Of a stretch of DNA of 64,000 nt, positions 32,171 through 42,469 are shown one piece after another (the stretch's first letter is position 1; each line of letters opens with the position of its first letter). The DNA is from Tretioscincus oriximinensis (lineage: Eukaryota > Chordata > Lepidosauria > Squamata > Gymnophthalmidae). A model generated the notes under the pieces. It was not told the DNA's origin. It did not search any database and was given only the letters and a program-made list of their open reading frames with translations. The position numbers and the translations under genes are program-made. The stretch is from positions 278,254 through 342,253 of the forward strand of contig JAJVDF010000966.1 of the NCBI GenBank assembly GCA_022410635.1, in the 5' to 3' direction.

Positions 32171-33295
32171 TACCTTTGGTATCAACCAGAAGACTGGTCT
32201 ATATAGAAGGTGAACTAGCGAAGCCTGTGAAAAGGTCAATGAGGGGAACAGTGGCAACCTGCACCATGGAACTGGCAGGAGAAAGGCGAGATGTTAATTC
32301 AAGCTTTACCTTTGATGCCTTTCAACCAAAGATCAAATTTATTTATTATTTACTAGCAATGGCTCTAATTATATTTCCTGCAAATAATGCTAAAAATTCC
32401 ATTTTTGTATGGAAACTGAAGCAAAAGTGCTGGATCACCGAGCAGGAAGCACATTTTTAAAAAGTGTGAAATGTGCAGCTTAGGCTTGCTTCCTTCCACC
32501 ACCCCCAGGGACGTCTCTGTACAAATCTTGTAAAATCAGCAAGAATAATGGCTGATCTTCTCAGATAAAAAGTGTTACCCAGGCCAAGCCCACCTGAAAA
32601 CAGACTCAAGCTCCATGGGTTTTGTTTGTTGTATTCCACTCACAGTCAGAAATCCTGCTCAACCGGCATCAAAATCTTCACTTCCATCTTATCATTTCAA
32701 GCATAACAGTCAGATTTGGATGTTTGTTGTCTCACAGGCGCTGGGTGATCTGTCCTGACGGAGAAAAGCATTAGACACGCAGTCTTAAGAAGGAAAGAAT
32801 TACTGGGGGGGAAATGAGTGATAAGCAGCAAAAAGAGCTTGCTGGTTTAATGCCTCCAACTCATGCAGGGGCTTCTCTTAGCCCTGATGTGAAGCAATCC
32901 TGGAGCTATGTTTGGCATACAACTGGATAATGAATGCATTCCTCCATCCCAAATGTGTGCATTGACTTCCCTGGGCTGCTTGATTGGTTTTTGGTGCATG
33001 GATCGCTTTGCTGGAGGTATCTTGCAAAGATGAGTTTAGTAGCATTTTCTTGTCTCTAACAAAAAAAAAAATCACTCCATTTGACTATGTCTGCAAGAAC
33101 AAACGAAATGGAGACTTGAGAGCTTTGGTGTCTGCACACCTGTAGCACAGTAGGCCTCTAAGAGTGGCTGAAGGCTGCTATGCCACCTCCATTACAGACA
33201 TCCTTTCCACTGAGTGGAATAAGGACTCTGTGGATGGTGGCTGCTATGTGAGTGGACCAGGGGTTGCAACAAAAAACCAGGACAAGAGAGTTGAA
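32171..33295. other. unassigned sequence
   Basis: About 1.1 kb, unique-looking, with no recognised gene. Confidence 0.4.
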
Positions 33296-33500
33296 CTTCA
33301 AAAATTATCAAGGGGCTGGAACATTTCCCTTATGAAATTAGGCTGCAATGTCTAGGTCTCTTCAGCCTCGAAATATGGCTGATCGAAAAGAGTTGATCTG
33401 ACTGAAGTGTATAAAATCACAGATGGGATGGATATGGGGAATAGAAAAAAAGTATGTTGTCTATAATACAGCACTAGGACCAGAGGGCCTATGATAATGA
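33296..33500 (+). mobile_element. CR1 LINE 3' coding-region relic
   Basis: GGGCTGGAACATTTCCCTTA, TCTCTTCAGCCTCGAAATAT, and ACTGAAGTGTATAAAATCAC match the order of CR1 text just upstream of its 3' UTR. It is decayed. Confidence 0.6.
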
Positions 33501-33534
33501 TATGATAACTTTGGCTGAAAAAAACCCCTGCTTT

Positions 33535-33650
33535 TAGATAATGCTGTATAAGCCAGATGATTTGGTTTTTGTTGTCAACCACCCTGAGACTTTAGGTATA
33601 GGGTCATATAGAAATGTAAATAAATGATAGATATATAAATAAATAAATAA
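33535..33650 (+). mobile_element. L2 LINE 3' tail
   Basis: GTTGTCAACCACCCTGAGAC, TTTAGGTATAGGGTCATATA, then GAAATGTAAATAAATGATAG and an AAAT run. Confidence 0.75.
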
Positions 33651-34004
33651 TGATGGTGATGTCAGAAATGCAGCCATCCACAACCGACGTACATAATAAA
33701 AAGAACAGATCCACTGATTGATACAATTTTCATAATTTCATAATTATTTTACTTACCCCAGAAAAGGTAACTGAAATGCAGTTTAGAAATAGTAGCAATG
33801 ACATAGTATTATTTTTAATTCACATTAATGCCCAGGAAATTCATTTTCAGTGGCTCTTAATAAAAAATTAGAGCTGGGATAAAAATGCTAGTGCCCCACT
33901 TTGTCTGAAAAATTATTTCCAAGTATAATAATACCACTTGCCCAATCAGGCCTAAATTCCACTAATATAGTGAATTTGTTTGCAGATATAAGCATAACTA
34001 GATT
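33651..34004. other. unassigned sequence
   Basis: No recognisable feature. Confidence 0.35.
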
Positions 34005-34250
34005 CAAAGCCAGTTTGGTGTTGCAGTTAGATGTCCATTTCTTATCTGGAAATTTCCCAGTTGGATTCTTCACTCTTCCATAAAAGCCACCTAGGTGACC
34101 TTGGATTAGTCACAGTTCTTTGGAGCTCTCTCAGCCCTATCTCCGTCANAAGCTTCCTGTTATGAAGAGATGAACAGACAGTTATATATGCTGCTTAGAT
34201 TCCCTTCAGGTTGTGAAAAGCAGGGTATAAAAACTGACTCTTCTTCTAAT
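34005..34250 (+). mobile_element. Sauria SINE
   Basis: AAAGCCAGTTTGGTGTTGCA (head), CTTATCTGGAAATTTCCCAG, TTGGATTCTTCACTCTTCC, GGTGACCTTGGATTAGTCAC, GTTCTTTGGAGCTCTCTCAG and a tail GTGAAAAGCAGGGTATAAAA, then ACTGACTCTTCTTCT. Near full length but diverged. Confidence 0.8.
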
Positions 34251-34479
34251 ATAAGTAAAGCCCAAAGTGAACATTTTAAAAAAAATCTATCTATCCATTC
34301 ATTCTGAAAATCCATCTTGTACTGGAAGCAGCAGATAACAACAAAACTTGAATGCTTTATGAAATACAGCAGGGATTATTATCTACAGCCAAACACAGCC
34401 ACAAGGTACCTAAATTTTGGAATTTTGTATTTTTATTCAAGTGAAAAAGGGGGTACACATTTGTTTTGATGAGAAATGG
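34251..34479. other. unassigned sequence
   Basis: No recognisable feature. Confidence 0.3.
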
Positions 34480-34720
34480 AAATAAAGGGATTAAAAGCAT
34501 CAGTCGAGTGGTTCGTAATTGGTCTCCTGGCTGCCCTCCTGCCTTTCATATGGTGAACGAAATGGCAAAGAAGGACTTTTATTAGCAGCAGCTTTATTTC
34601 CTGACCCTGGGATTAGAGGAATACTTTAACCTTGACACATTCATTTTGTATCCCCCAAAGCATCACTTTTAATGATCTTCCCTCCTTTCCTCTTCATATT
34701 TGTCTGGTTCTTGCACGTGC
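34480..34720. other. candidate conserved noncoding element
   Basis: A non-repetitive block between a SINE and an L2. It contains TAAT-type motifs (CGTAATTGG, AGGGATTAAAAG, GGGATTAGAGG) and retained CpGs (AGTCGAGTGGTTCG, GTGAACGAAATGG). There is no coding frame with splice sites. This is an inference from composition only. Confidence 0.25.
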
Positions 34721-34809
34721 CTTTTTAAATGTAAAAATAACTGTAGTGCTGTGTCCTTTGAAAATTGAAATATCCTCCGTAATACCAATTAACTATATTA
34801 GTTTGAAAA

Positions 34810-35715
34810 GTGCCTAGAGGCAGTAATGGGCTGGATGGGGGCCAATGAGTTGAAACTAAATCCAGACAAGATGGAGTTGCTGAGTGTAGGAGTATCCTGG
34901 GTTCATGAAATTGGAAGGCACCCTGTCATCAGTGGAGTTGGATGACTCTATAATGGATGGATGCAAAATCTAGGGGTGCTCCTGGACTCTGCACTGACCC
35001 TCAGGTGGAAGCAGTGCCCAGGACTGCCTACTTCCAGGTATGCCTAGTTCACCAGTTATGGCCACTTCTGAATGAGGTCAATCTAGCCACAGTAATTCAC
35101 ATTCTGGTAAGTTCCTGATTGGACTCTTTTAATGTACTCTATATGGAGCTGCCCTTGAAATCAGTTCAGAATCTGAGGTGGTACAGAATGCAGAAGCTGG
35201 ACTGCTATCCAGAATGACTGGCCAGACACACATCATGCCCATCTTCAAAGAGCTGCACTGCCTGCCAATCTGCTACTGAGTCCAATATAAATCTATAAAT
35301 TATTTGAGCCCCAAATACAGTATCTAAAGGAATGCCTTTTCCCATATCAACCTGTTTGTGCCTTAAGATCTCCAGAGGAGGTCCTCCTGGTTGTACCACG
35401 TCTCTCACTCAGCAGCCAATGGAGTGGAAACCTAAGGCAGAACCCTCTTGGTGGTTGTCCCTAGACTGAGGAATAGTGTTCCTCTTGAGGTCCTTCAATC
35501 ATCATCACTGTATTTATTCAGAACATCTTTCAAGAAGCACCTCTTTAACCTGGTCTTTGGTTGAAGCAATAGCTTTTCCTTAACCACTTTCAGGCATCAT
35601 TTTAAATTTTGTATTTTTGCTTATATTGTTAACCAACCTGAGACCTTTGAGTATAGGGCAAGATATAAGTGCAAATAAATAAATAAATCAAGCAAGCAAG
35701 CAAGCAAGCAAGCAG
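34810..35715 (+). pseudogene. L2 LINE, reverse transcriptase end and 3' UTR
   Basis: A decayed L2 copy. The coding relic reads NELKLNPDKMELLSVG, then LGVLLDSALTLR and LYMELPLKSVQ, matching the C-terminal half of L2/CR1-clade reverse transcriptases. The 3' UTR has CTTAAGATCTCCAGAGGAGG, ACCTCTTTAACCTGGTCTTT and AACCAACCTGAGACCTTTGA. It ends in AAAT and an (AAGC)n run at 35688-35715. It shows that the tail fragments elsewhere in the window are L2 ends. Confidence 0.8.
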
Positions 35716-36163
35716 GAACTGGATAACACTGCTATATAACACAATAATAAGACCACTGCGAAACGAATGAGGAACATTTGTCATGCAGTTGTGAGGTTTC
35801 TGGTTGGGACCATTTATCTGAACACAGAAAATGCCCAAGCATTTAAGCAATATGTGGGTCAGGTAAGTCTGCATACAGGCTATGCATTTACTGTATATAG
35901 CATGCTGTTTGTGCTTGTACAGAATCATGCAGATCCTGCACACTCATGTCACTTTCTCAGTACTTATGTCCTTTATATCACAGTATATTATATCCTGAAA
36001 AAAAGTCTACTAGAAAATAGAATAATGTGGAAGGATGTAAACATGGTGTGCTCTCTATATTGTCGAATCTTTGTTACTTTGTGACCACTGACTATTATTG
36101 CTTGATTTGTTGGATGCAGAAGACCAGAAAATATTAATTCTTGAGATAATTCTTGTTTAAATT
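35716..36163. other. unassigned sequence
   Basis: No recognisable feature. Confidence 0.35.
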
Positions 36164-36632
36164 GGCAGCTCAGTTGCTTAGGAATTCATCTCTTGCCTGG
36201 GAGATCGGGTTTCGAAGCCCTGTGTGGGACGTGGGGAGGGGTGAGCACCTTCCACTAGCCTGTAGCTCAAGCCAACCCAGCTATTCAAAAGCATGAATTG
36301 CAAGAAATTGCAACTGAATGCAAGTAGATACATGAGAACCACCAGAGCCTGGTGGGGAAGATAGAATGTGAGCCTTCGGGCAAAATATATCCTTGTAAGC
36401 TGCTTTGAGTCTCTTTGAAAGGTGAGAAAAGCGGGGTATAAGAACCAAGTTCTTCTTCTTCTTCTTCTTCTTCTTCTTCTTCTTCTTCNNNNNNNNNNNN
36501 NNNNNNNNNNNNNNNNNNNNNNNNNNNNNNNNNNNNNNNNNNNNNNNNNNNNNNNNNNNNNNNNNNNNTTCTTCTTCTTCTTCTTCTTCTTCTTCTTCTT
36601 CTTCTTCTTCTTCTTCTTCTTCTTCTTCTTTT
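36164..36632 (+). mobile_element. tRNA-derived SINE with expanded CTT tail
   Basis: A full-length copy of the 532/7161/53591 family. It has GGCAGCTCAGTTGCTTAGG, GGTTTCGAAGCCC, the shared body, and the tail GTAAGCTGCTTTGAGTC...AAGCGGGGTATAAGAACC. The CTT tail is at least 90 bases on the assembled flanks plus an 80 base gap, far longer than in the other copies. Confidence 0.85.
36489..36568. other. assembly gap (80 N) inside CTT repeat
   Basis: Eighty Ns with CTT repeat on both sides; the true length is unknown. Confidence 0.99.
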
Positions 36633-37027
36633 GCCAGCACAAGTCGACCACTCCAGATTCTTACGATTCCACAGGTGCTGCTAGATGAAACCACAAAGTA
36701 TATGAGAAGTCTTTATTGCATGCCACGGCATGATCTAGTAAGACAGTCTTACCTATGGTGACCTCCCCCTGAAACCATGTCAGCCACTCATCTAGAACAT
36801 ATCTCTTCACCTACACCTTTGATGTTTTCCACTAAGGATATGATCAGATTGTGCACCCATTCCCTTAAAAAACCCAAAGTATTCCATCGCTAATACTTAT
36901 CCAATTATGGAGCTTCATTTTGTTAAGCTGCAGCTTGTATTTACATACAGGTTAGACAATCTATCCTGAATCTACACTGTGACTCACCTACCTCTTTGCT
37001 TACATAATTTCCTATCCACTCCAACTT
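36633..37027. other. unassigned sequence
   Basis: No recognisable feature. Confidence 0.35.
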
Positions 37028-37170
37028 AAAACCAGTTGGTATAATGGTTAAAGCCAGTTTGTTGTAACGGTTAGAGTAGGGCTTTTATCTGGTAGCCTCC
37101 CATTTCGATTCCATACTCCTCCATGAAGCTAGTTGGGTGACTTTGAGCTAGGAAACAGTTTTAGTTTTGT
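37028..37170 (+). mobile_element. Sauria SINE 5' part with duplicated head
   Basis: Two A-box-like heads in a row, AACCAGTTGGTATAATGGTT and AAAGCCAGTTTGTTGTAACG. They are followed by TCTGGTAGCCTCCCATTTCG, ATTCCATACTCCTCC and GTTGGGTGACTTTGAG. The 3' half is absent. Confidence 0.65.
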
Positions 37171-37760
37171 TACTACCGATGAGCTTGTTAAGACAAATAT
37201 TGTACATTAGCTTTAATACTTCTCTAGTGAACTTTATTTTGGATTAATCTCAATCCAGCTGGTAAAACAGTCTGTGGTACATGTACCCCCCAAACTGTGT
37301 ACCCTGTAAGTGCTGGGGTTTTATAGAATGTGCTGCAACTGTACAGAAGAGAATAAGGTGATCGCAACAGATACAGATGGTGGAAGAAGGGAATTCTTAG
37401 TGAGACATCTAAAAGTTAATTGTGGAATAAAGCAATATCCCTCAAAGGTATACATTTCCCCTGTGCAGTGATTTATTATAATTACAGAGTTTATCTATAC
37501 CTTTTTTCTTTATCCAGCCACATATTTGACTTGCTTTAGATTAAAGTATATGTCTTGTTAATTATGGCATTTAGTTCTCAAAACGTAATTGGTGTCTGGT
37601 GTTCTTAAGCTTCCATAACTCTTCTTGACACTGTTTCAAGGGGGCTTGTTTAATTTGCCTGGGGTAAGCTAAAATGGAAAGTACCGTCTTACTTAAGTAA
37701 TTTGAGGTTCTTCTTGTGGCTTTAGTGATTTAATATCGTTCTGGTGTGGAGAAAGAGAAA
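37171..37760. other. unassigned sequence
   Basis: No recognisable feature. Confidence 0.35.
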
Positions 37761-37935
37761 GAAGAAAAGGAGGAGAGTTTGGAAGTATTGTCTGCCAAGA
37801 TTTAATCAAGCCTCTCTGTGTGTGCCAGTAACCATTTTAATGGCTTTATTATGTCCCCTGGAATTTGATTAAAGTAGCTGTGTTTGCTGTAAACAAAGGA
37901 GCACTGGACATTCAGAAAATCTACTGGATCAGACC
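37761..37935. other. candidate conserved noncoding element
   Basis: Non-repetitive, with homeodomain-like TAAT and ATTA cores (TTTAATGGCTTTATTATG, GATTTAATCAAGCC, TTTGATTAAAGTAGC). No coding frame. Conservation is only inferred. Confidence 0.3.
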
Positions 37936-38299
37936 AAGAAGCATTTTCCTGAGAAACATCTCTTTCAAAAACCATGAAGGCCATGCATGTTTCCTCATGT
38001 ACAAAGATGCACAGATGTGCACATAGAATCTTGCTTTAGACCCAAGCGCTGATTTCATTCCCTAAATGAAATTTCAGTTATTTCTTTCCATCAAATTCCA
38101 GTTCACTTAAAAGTAATAAATTATTGAAATGCACAATGGGACTATCAGTTAATTCTTGGTATACAATCATATGAACTATTATAATCTTGATAGAACACAT
38201 TTGAAAATATTGTTAATAAATTTGTTGGTTCATTCAGATAAATGTTCAATGTCAGAATTTGGATAGAATATATTGTGTTAGGAAAAATCATGCCTAGAA

Positions 38300-38460
38300 C
38301 ATAAGAGAGGCCCTGCTGAATCATGCTATAGCCCATCTAGTCCAGAATTTCNGTCTTGTACATTGGGCCACCAATTGCATTAAAGCAGCCTGAAACAGAA
38401 GAAGGCAACACCACCACCACCCAGGATCTCACATAGGGCAAGCCAGGCCCCCACATTGGG
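38300..38460 (-). mobile_element. CR1 LINE 3' end (diverged)
   Basis: AACATAAGAGAGGCCCTGCT, GAATCATGCTATAGCCCATC and TAGTCCAGAATTTC resemble the complement of the CR1 terminus seen at 743 and 27427. Confidence 0.6.
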
Positions 38461-38520
38461 GCNCCAAAGGTTTGGTCATTACAGGGGACCTGCGATGAAT
38501 TTGGGGCCTCCTGCCCACCC

Positions 38521-38624
38521 CAGCTCCTCACCTTACTTTTAAGCTCTTCAGCATGCCATGATAATTAGAGAGTCAGAGACACAGTGCCACACTGAAGAGC
38601 TTAAAAATAAGGTAAGGAGCCAGG
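38521..38624. repeat. foldback element, family F1
   Basis: The left arm CAGCTCCTCACCTTACTTTT, then AAGCTCTTCAG, and the right arm CTGAAGAGCTTAAAAATAAG, then GTAAGGAGCCAGG, form a nearly perfect ~30 bp stem. Flanking GC-rich text (GGCCTCCTGCCCACCCC) resembles the flanks of the copy at 7927. Confidence 0.65.
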
Positions 38625-38869
38625 GGCGGCAGGGTGGTGGTGGGAGGAGGCCCAATGGGACGAGGGCCCTTTGTTAATCTGCCCTGGGATCCAAAAGACC
38701 TTATCTTCACTAATTATCTTTCCATCTTTCTTTTTAAACACCCTTGTGGCAGTTCATGTAATCTAATGCACACTGTTAGAGCCCATGATGTTTTGAATAT
38801 GATGCTCTCCTCTACTACTTTGCTGTGCACTTGACTGTTTAGCATGTTATCTGTGATTGATCTTCACTG
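38625..38869. other. unassigned sequence
   Basis: No recognisable feature beyond the GC-rich foldback flank. Confidence 0.3.
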
Positions 38870-39300
38870 TGTGTTTCAGAAGCCTATATCAATCTCCCAG
38901 CATGGCCATTTCCCTTATTGTCTCTGGCAAGCACCTAGGGGAAGTTGCTACCCTGAGGAGCAACTCTCAGGTTGCTATCACAGCGCATCATATTGAAGGT
39001 GGCTTCAGTTGTTAAAGGGAACGTGTGCACAGAATCAAAGGTTGATTACCATCACAGACACACTGTCAAGCATTGGCACGGCAATATGCGCATTCCAGGA
39101 ATGTGGCAAAATATTCTACTGAACATAGTGTCAGCAATCCAGTAACAGTATTCAGGGAAGTCCAAAAGCAGAGTCAGGCTACATTCAGATTCAGCACACA
39201 ATAGGGTAATCCAGAAGCAGTCAGGTAAGTCTAGAGTTGGGTTCATAGCAGACAGCAACTTTCAGGCAATCTGAGGAGACAGTTACAGGAGCTGTGAGTG
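38870..39300 (-). repeat. unnamed repeat R1, minus copy
   Basis: On the minus strand: AGCTCCTGTAACTGTCTCC, CAGATTGCCTGAAAG, GAACCCAACTCTAGACTTAC and TGCTTCTGGATTACCC. The plus-strand relative at 43556-43960 has the same order (AGCTCCTGTAACTGTTTCC, CAGATTGCCTGATTG, GAACCCAACCCTGGACTTAC). The style resembles LTR or LTR-flank repeats, but no termini are visible. Confidence 0.55.
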
Positions 39301-40554
39301 GTAAATAAATGCAAAATAGATTTTGTAAAACAACTGTTTATATCCTGCTTAGCAACACCAGGGACCTCAAAGCNTTTCCCTAATTTTCGCAGCCAGCCTC
39401 TGCGATTGCCTAAGATCAGCATTGACTTTTTTTTGTTCGAGAGAGGCCTGGGTTGCTCACAGAAGGCAGGCTTACCTCTGGTGGGCCTTGTGTTTCCAGC
39501 TAACCAACTGTCTGAGCATCTGGAAGGGCTTGAGACCCTTTTCCCTCAAATGATGTGTTCTAACCCATGTGGCAGGCATGATACATATGATCAGGCCTGG
39601 TTTGAGTGGAGCCATGAAAGTACATTGACTCTGACCAGGTTGTGGTGAGAAAATTTAGGATAGCAATATCCTGAAGTCTGCCCAGCAACACTGGTTGTTG
39701 CCTAAATTTTTCCCACCCATTGGAAGTGGTCATCCATAGACTAGAAGTTGCCTGAATGCTTGCTGAATAAATGACTTTCTTAGTGGTGTCATAAAATAGT
39801 CAATAGCAAACAGGCATAATCTTCCTTGAAGAATCATGAACTTCTTTTAAACTCAATAATAGCCAATAAAAGCTTTAAGACATGTCATAATTGTCTTGCA
39901 TCCAACACTTGAAAGATGCTTTTGTGTTTAATCCAAGATTTCATTATTACATATCACGATATTTAAGTAACTTGAGATAACTAAAAAGGGATGCCTATAG
40001 GTTGTTCTGTCCTCCAGGCTAGTCATAAAGAGAATGATGTATCATTCAGAAATCTTTATTTTATAATTGCCGTAAACTTTAATTTGGTAGAGTTAGGAAT
40101 CAGTTTGAGGCAAATTCCACCTCAAAATTTAGAAGCTTCATTTTTTTTGGCAACTTTTCATGAACTGTTTCCCTGTGAACCACAATTACTTAAGTGCATA
40201 TATATGCCAGTAATTCAAGTTTCTTCCTGTAATCTTTTCTATATCTTGCTGATATCAGCAAATGCTGGGGCTACGGTATTTCACCTTTGAAAGTTTTAAA
40301 AAGCTTATAATGCCCCCTTTAACCCCTAACAAATATTATGCAACTATTGCGATTTTTCTTGTTCATGTTTAATTGTTTTCCTATTACAGATATTCCTGTT
40401 TAGATTTTATTTATTTCTCTTCCTTCTCTACTTCATTCAGTTTGTCAAAGGATTGTCAGTGTGGTTGGTCATAAATAATACCAAAAGTCAGGTGTGCCTC
40501 CACATTGAAAAAAGGCTTGTTTGAAGTGGACTCAAACCACCTCCAGATGAGCTT
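39301..40554. other. unassigned sequence
   Basis: About 1.25 kb. The 116-codon plus frame at 39298-39648 begins at the edge of repeat R1 and is more likely repeat-derived than a gene. The rest is AT-rich. Confidence 0.35.
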
Positions 40555-40905
40555 TTTAGAATCCACTTCTCCACCCATCCTCACCTTTCTGCATTACNGT
40601 AGTGAGGAGTTGATTTATCCAAGGGAAATTGTATTCCTGTTCCATTGCATAGTCTTGTGATTGGTTGCTCTTTCCCACTCCCATCCTGTGCACAGGTCTT
40701 GCCTTGATAGCTAAGTGTGTGTGCCTTCCCTCAAACTTTGGCTGAATTCTCACCTTTTCCCATTTATTTGCATGNATACAAATGCCATACCAACTGTTCA
40801 CCTTTTTGGGGAAAAGAGAAACCTACTTTGAAAGCAACTTGTAAGCACTGTCTGAAAAATCTGGGCAATGTGGCTTTTTAGCAAATGGATTGGTGAAACT
40901 CCATG
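40555..40905 (+). repeat. unnamed interspersed repeat, uninterrupted copy
   Basis: A relative of 7105-7735 without the SINE. It shares TTTCTGCATTAC, GAGGAGTTGATTTATCCA, GGTTGCTCTTTCCCACTC, GGGGAAAAGAGAAACC and TTTTTAGCAAATGG. Confidence 0.5.
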
Positions 40906-41252
40906 AGCATCATGGTAGCAAACCCACATCTGGATGGGGGCCTCATACCTGAGTTAATCTGAATACACTTTAGGCTGCTTTTAACCCACTTTGAACATGA
41001 AAGTCCTAGGAAAGTCNAGAAGGACAAAATGAATGTCAATCCAGCACAAATGGAAACCATTTAATCCAGCGTGAGTGGAATCTGTTTTTTGCTTGGTAAA
41101 GTGCTTCACAGTGCTGATTTCTGCAAAATGAATTATCTTTTGATGCACTGTTCGTTTCGCAGGGACAATCTGTATTGGAAAAATGGGAAACTAAAATTGG
41201 GACGCTATCCTAAATGTTTCTTTCTTTCTTTGTAGTGTAACATATATTACAT
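40906..41252. other. unassigned sequence
   Basis: No recognisable feature. Confidence 0.3.
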
Positions 41253-41470
41253 AGTAGTCAATTTCAGAGAAATAGCCGTGTTAGTCTAGTAGAAAGTCCA
41301 GCAAAGGAGCTAGCAGCACTTTGAGACTAACTTGAGAAAAGTGGTTGGCATAAGCTTTCGTAGATACGTCTACTTCTTCAGATCTGAAGAAGTAGACATG
41401 TCTACGAAAGCTTTTATGCTACCTACTTTTCTCAAGTTAGTCTCAAAGTGCTGCTAGCTCCTTTGCTGGA
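41253..41470. mobile_element. PLE-derived inverted terminal-repeat unit, copy 2
   Basis: Two complete head-to-head arms meeting at a palindromic axis, CTTCTTCAGATCTGAAGAAG (centre at 41382/41383). It is flanked by a perfect 10 bp target duplication TATATTACAT (41243-41252 and 41471-41480). The right arm carries CTGAAGA (41384) and GAAA (41406) followed by GCTTTTATGCTA, which keeps the U expected before a hammerhead cleavage base. Non-coding, 218 bp. Confidence 0.8.
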
Positions 41471-41479
41471 TATATTACA

Positions 41480-41660
41480 TGGTGTAACAGTCTTGTCCCC
41501 ACTGAATTTCTGGGTTATATATTGGAACAGGAGCCAACCAGTCGAAAGAGGCCTGCCACAGTTTACACTGGCATGTGGATGGCCAAACTCTGTACTGAGA
41601 TATAGCCCACAATAAGACTCAATGAGGACAGGATGAGCAACAGGAGAGGAACATCAATGA
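41480..41660. repeat. foldback element, family F2
   Basis: The left arm TTGTCCCCACTGAATTTCTG, then GGTTATATATTG, and the right arm TGAGATATAGCCCACAATAA, then GACTCAATGAGGACA, are inverted. The centre has GAGGCCTGCCACAG and GGCATGTGGATGG. Confidence 0.6.
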
Positions 41661-42469
41661 GGACAGGGCCACAAATATGAAACATTTAGTCCTTTTTCTG
41701 GACTTTCACTTTCCATTTATCTAAGAAACTATGCCACCAAAAGCTATGGTTCAACTAGAATCAGAATTGCAAATAACGTATATGCAAAAGAAATGCAGAT
41801 ATGGCCCTCTTTCTCTGGCCCTCTATAGTCAGTGTTGCTGAATTTCATTCTTCCATTTTTATAAGCCAGCATGACTAGTGGTTAGAAATCACTAAAAACA
41901 AGAATCCAGCAACATAAGGAAGGAATTTTCACTTTTAGCACAGTGAATCAGATCAAAAACTAAGTAGCGATTCCTGTTAGAAGCTTCTGAATGCTATACA
42001 GTAGAGGCAGAAGCAAAACAAGCCAAGCATGTAGCTGACTTGTGTCTAGGAAACTGTCTGCTAAATAAATCCCAGTAATAAATGATAAAATCCAGTCTTG
42101 GCAGGCTTGCAGTCAACTTTGTTCTGATGTGAGAGGGAAAGGCCTAGCCTGTTGTGAACATTTGCTTTCGCAGTGGTTTAGCTTAACTGGGCTTTAAAAT
42201 AAGAGCTCCTCATCCGCACATCTTCAATTAGGGATCATTGTCGTTAGACTGGGCAGTTGGACAAAACAGTAGGCTAAAATTAAGATTAATACACACAGTG
42301 TGCAATGCATCAAAGTTCCTGCTACAAAAAAGAAGAAATCCTGACACTAGTTACTCACCCTTTTTGTAGCAGCAATCCTTCTTCCTATAAATCCAAAGCC
42401 CATTCTTGTATTAAATATTTCCACTGATAGCCAAATGAAAGTAGCATTTTCCTTTGTTTTTTAGAATGA
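41661..42469. other. unassigned sequence
   Basis: About 800 bases, no recognisable feature. Confidence 0.35.

Noticed and set aside
36178..36694. Open frames of K, E or F runs around the 80 N gap
   Set aside because: They are translations of the CTT array and of Ns.
39298..39648. 116-codon plus frame considered as a gene or LTR element protein
   Set aside because: Starts at the edge of repeat R1, includes an N, and shows no recognisable domain.
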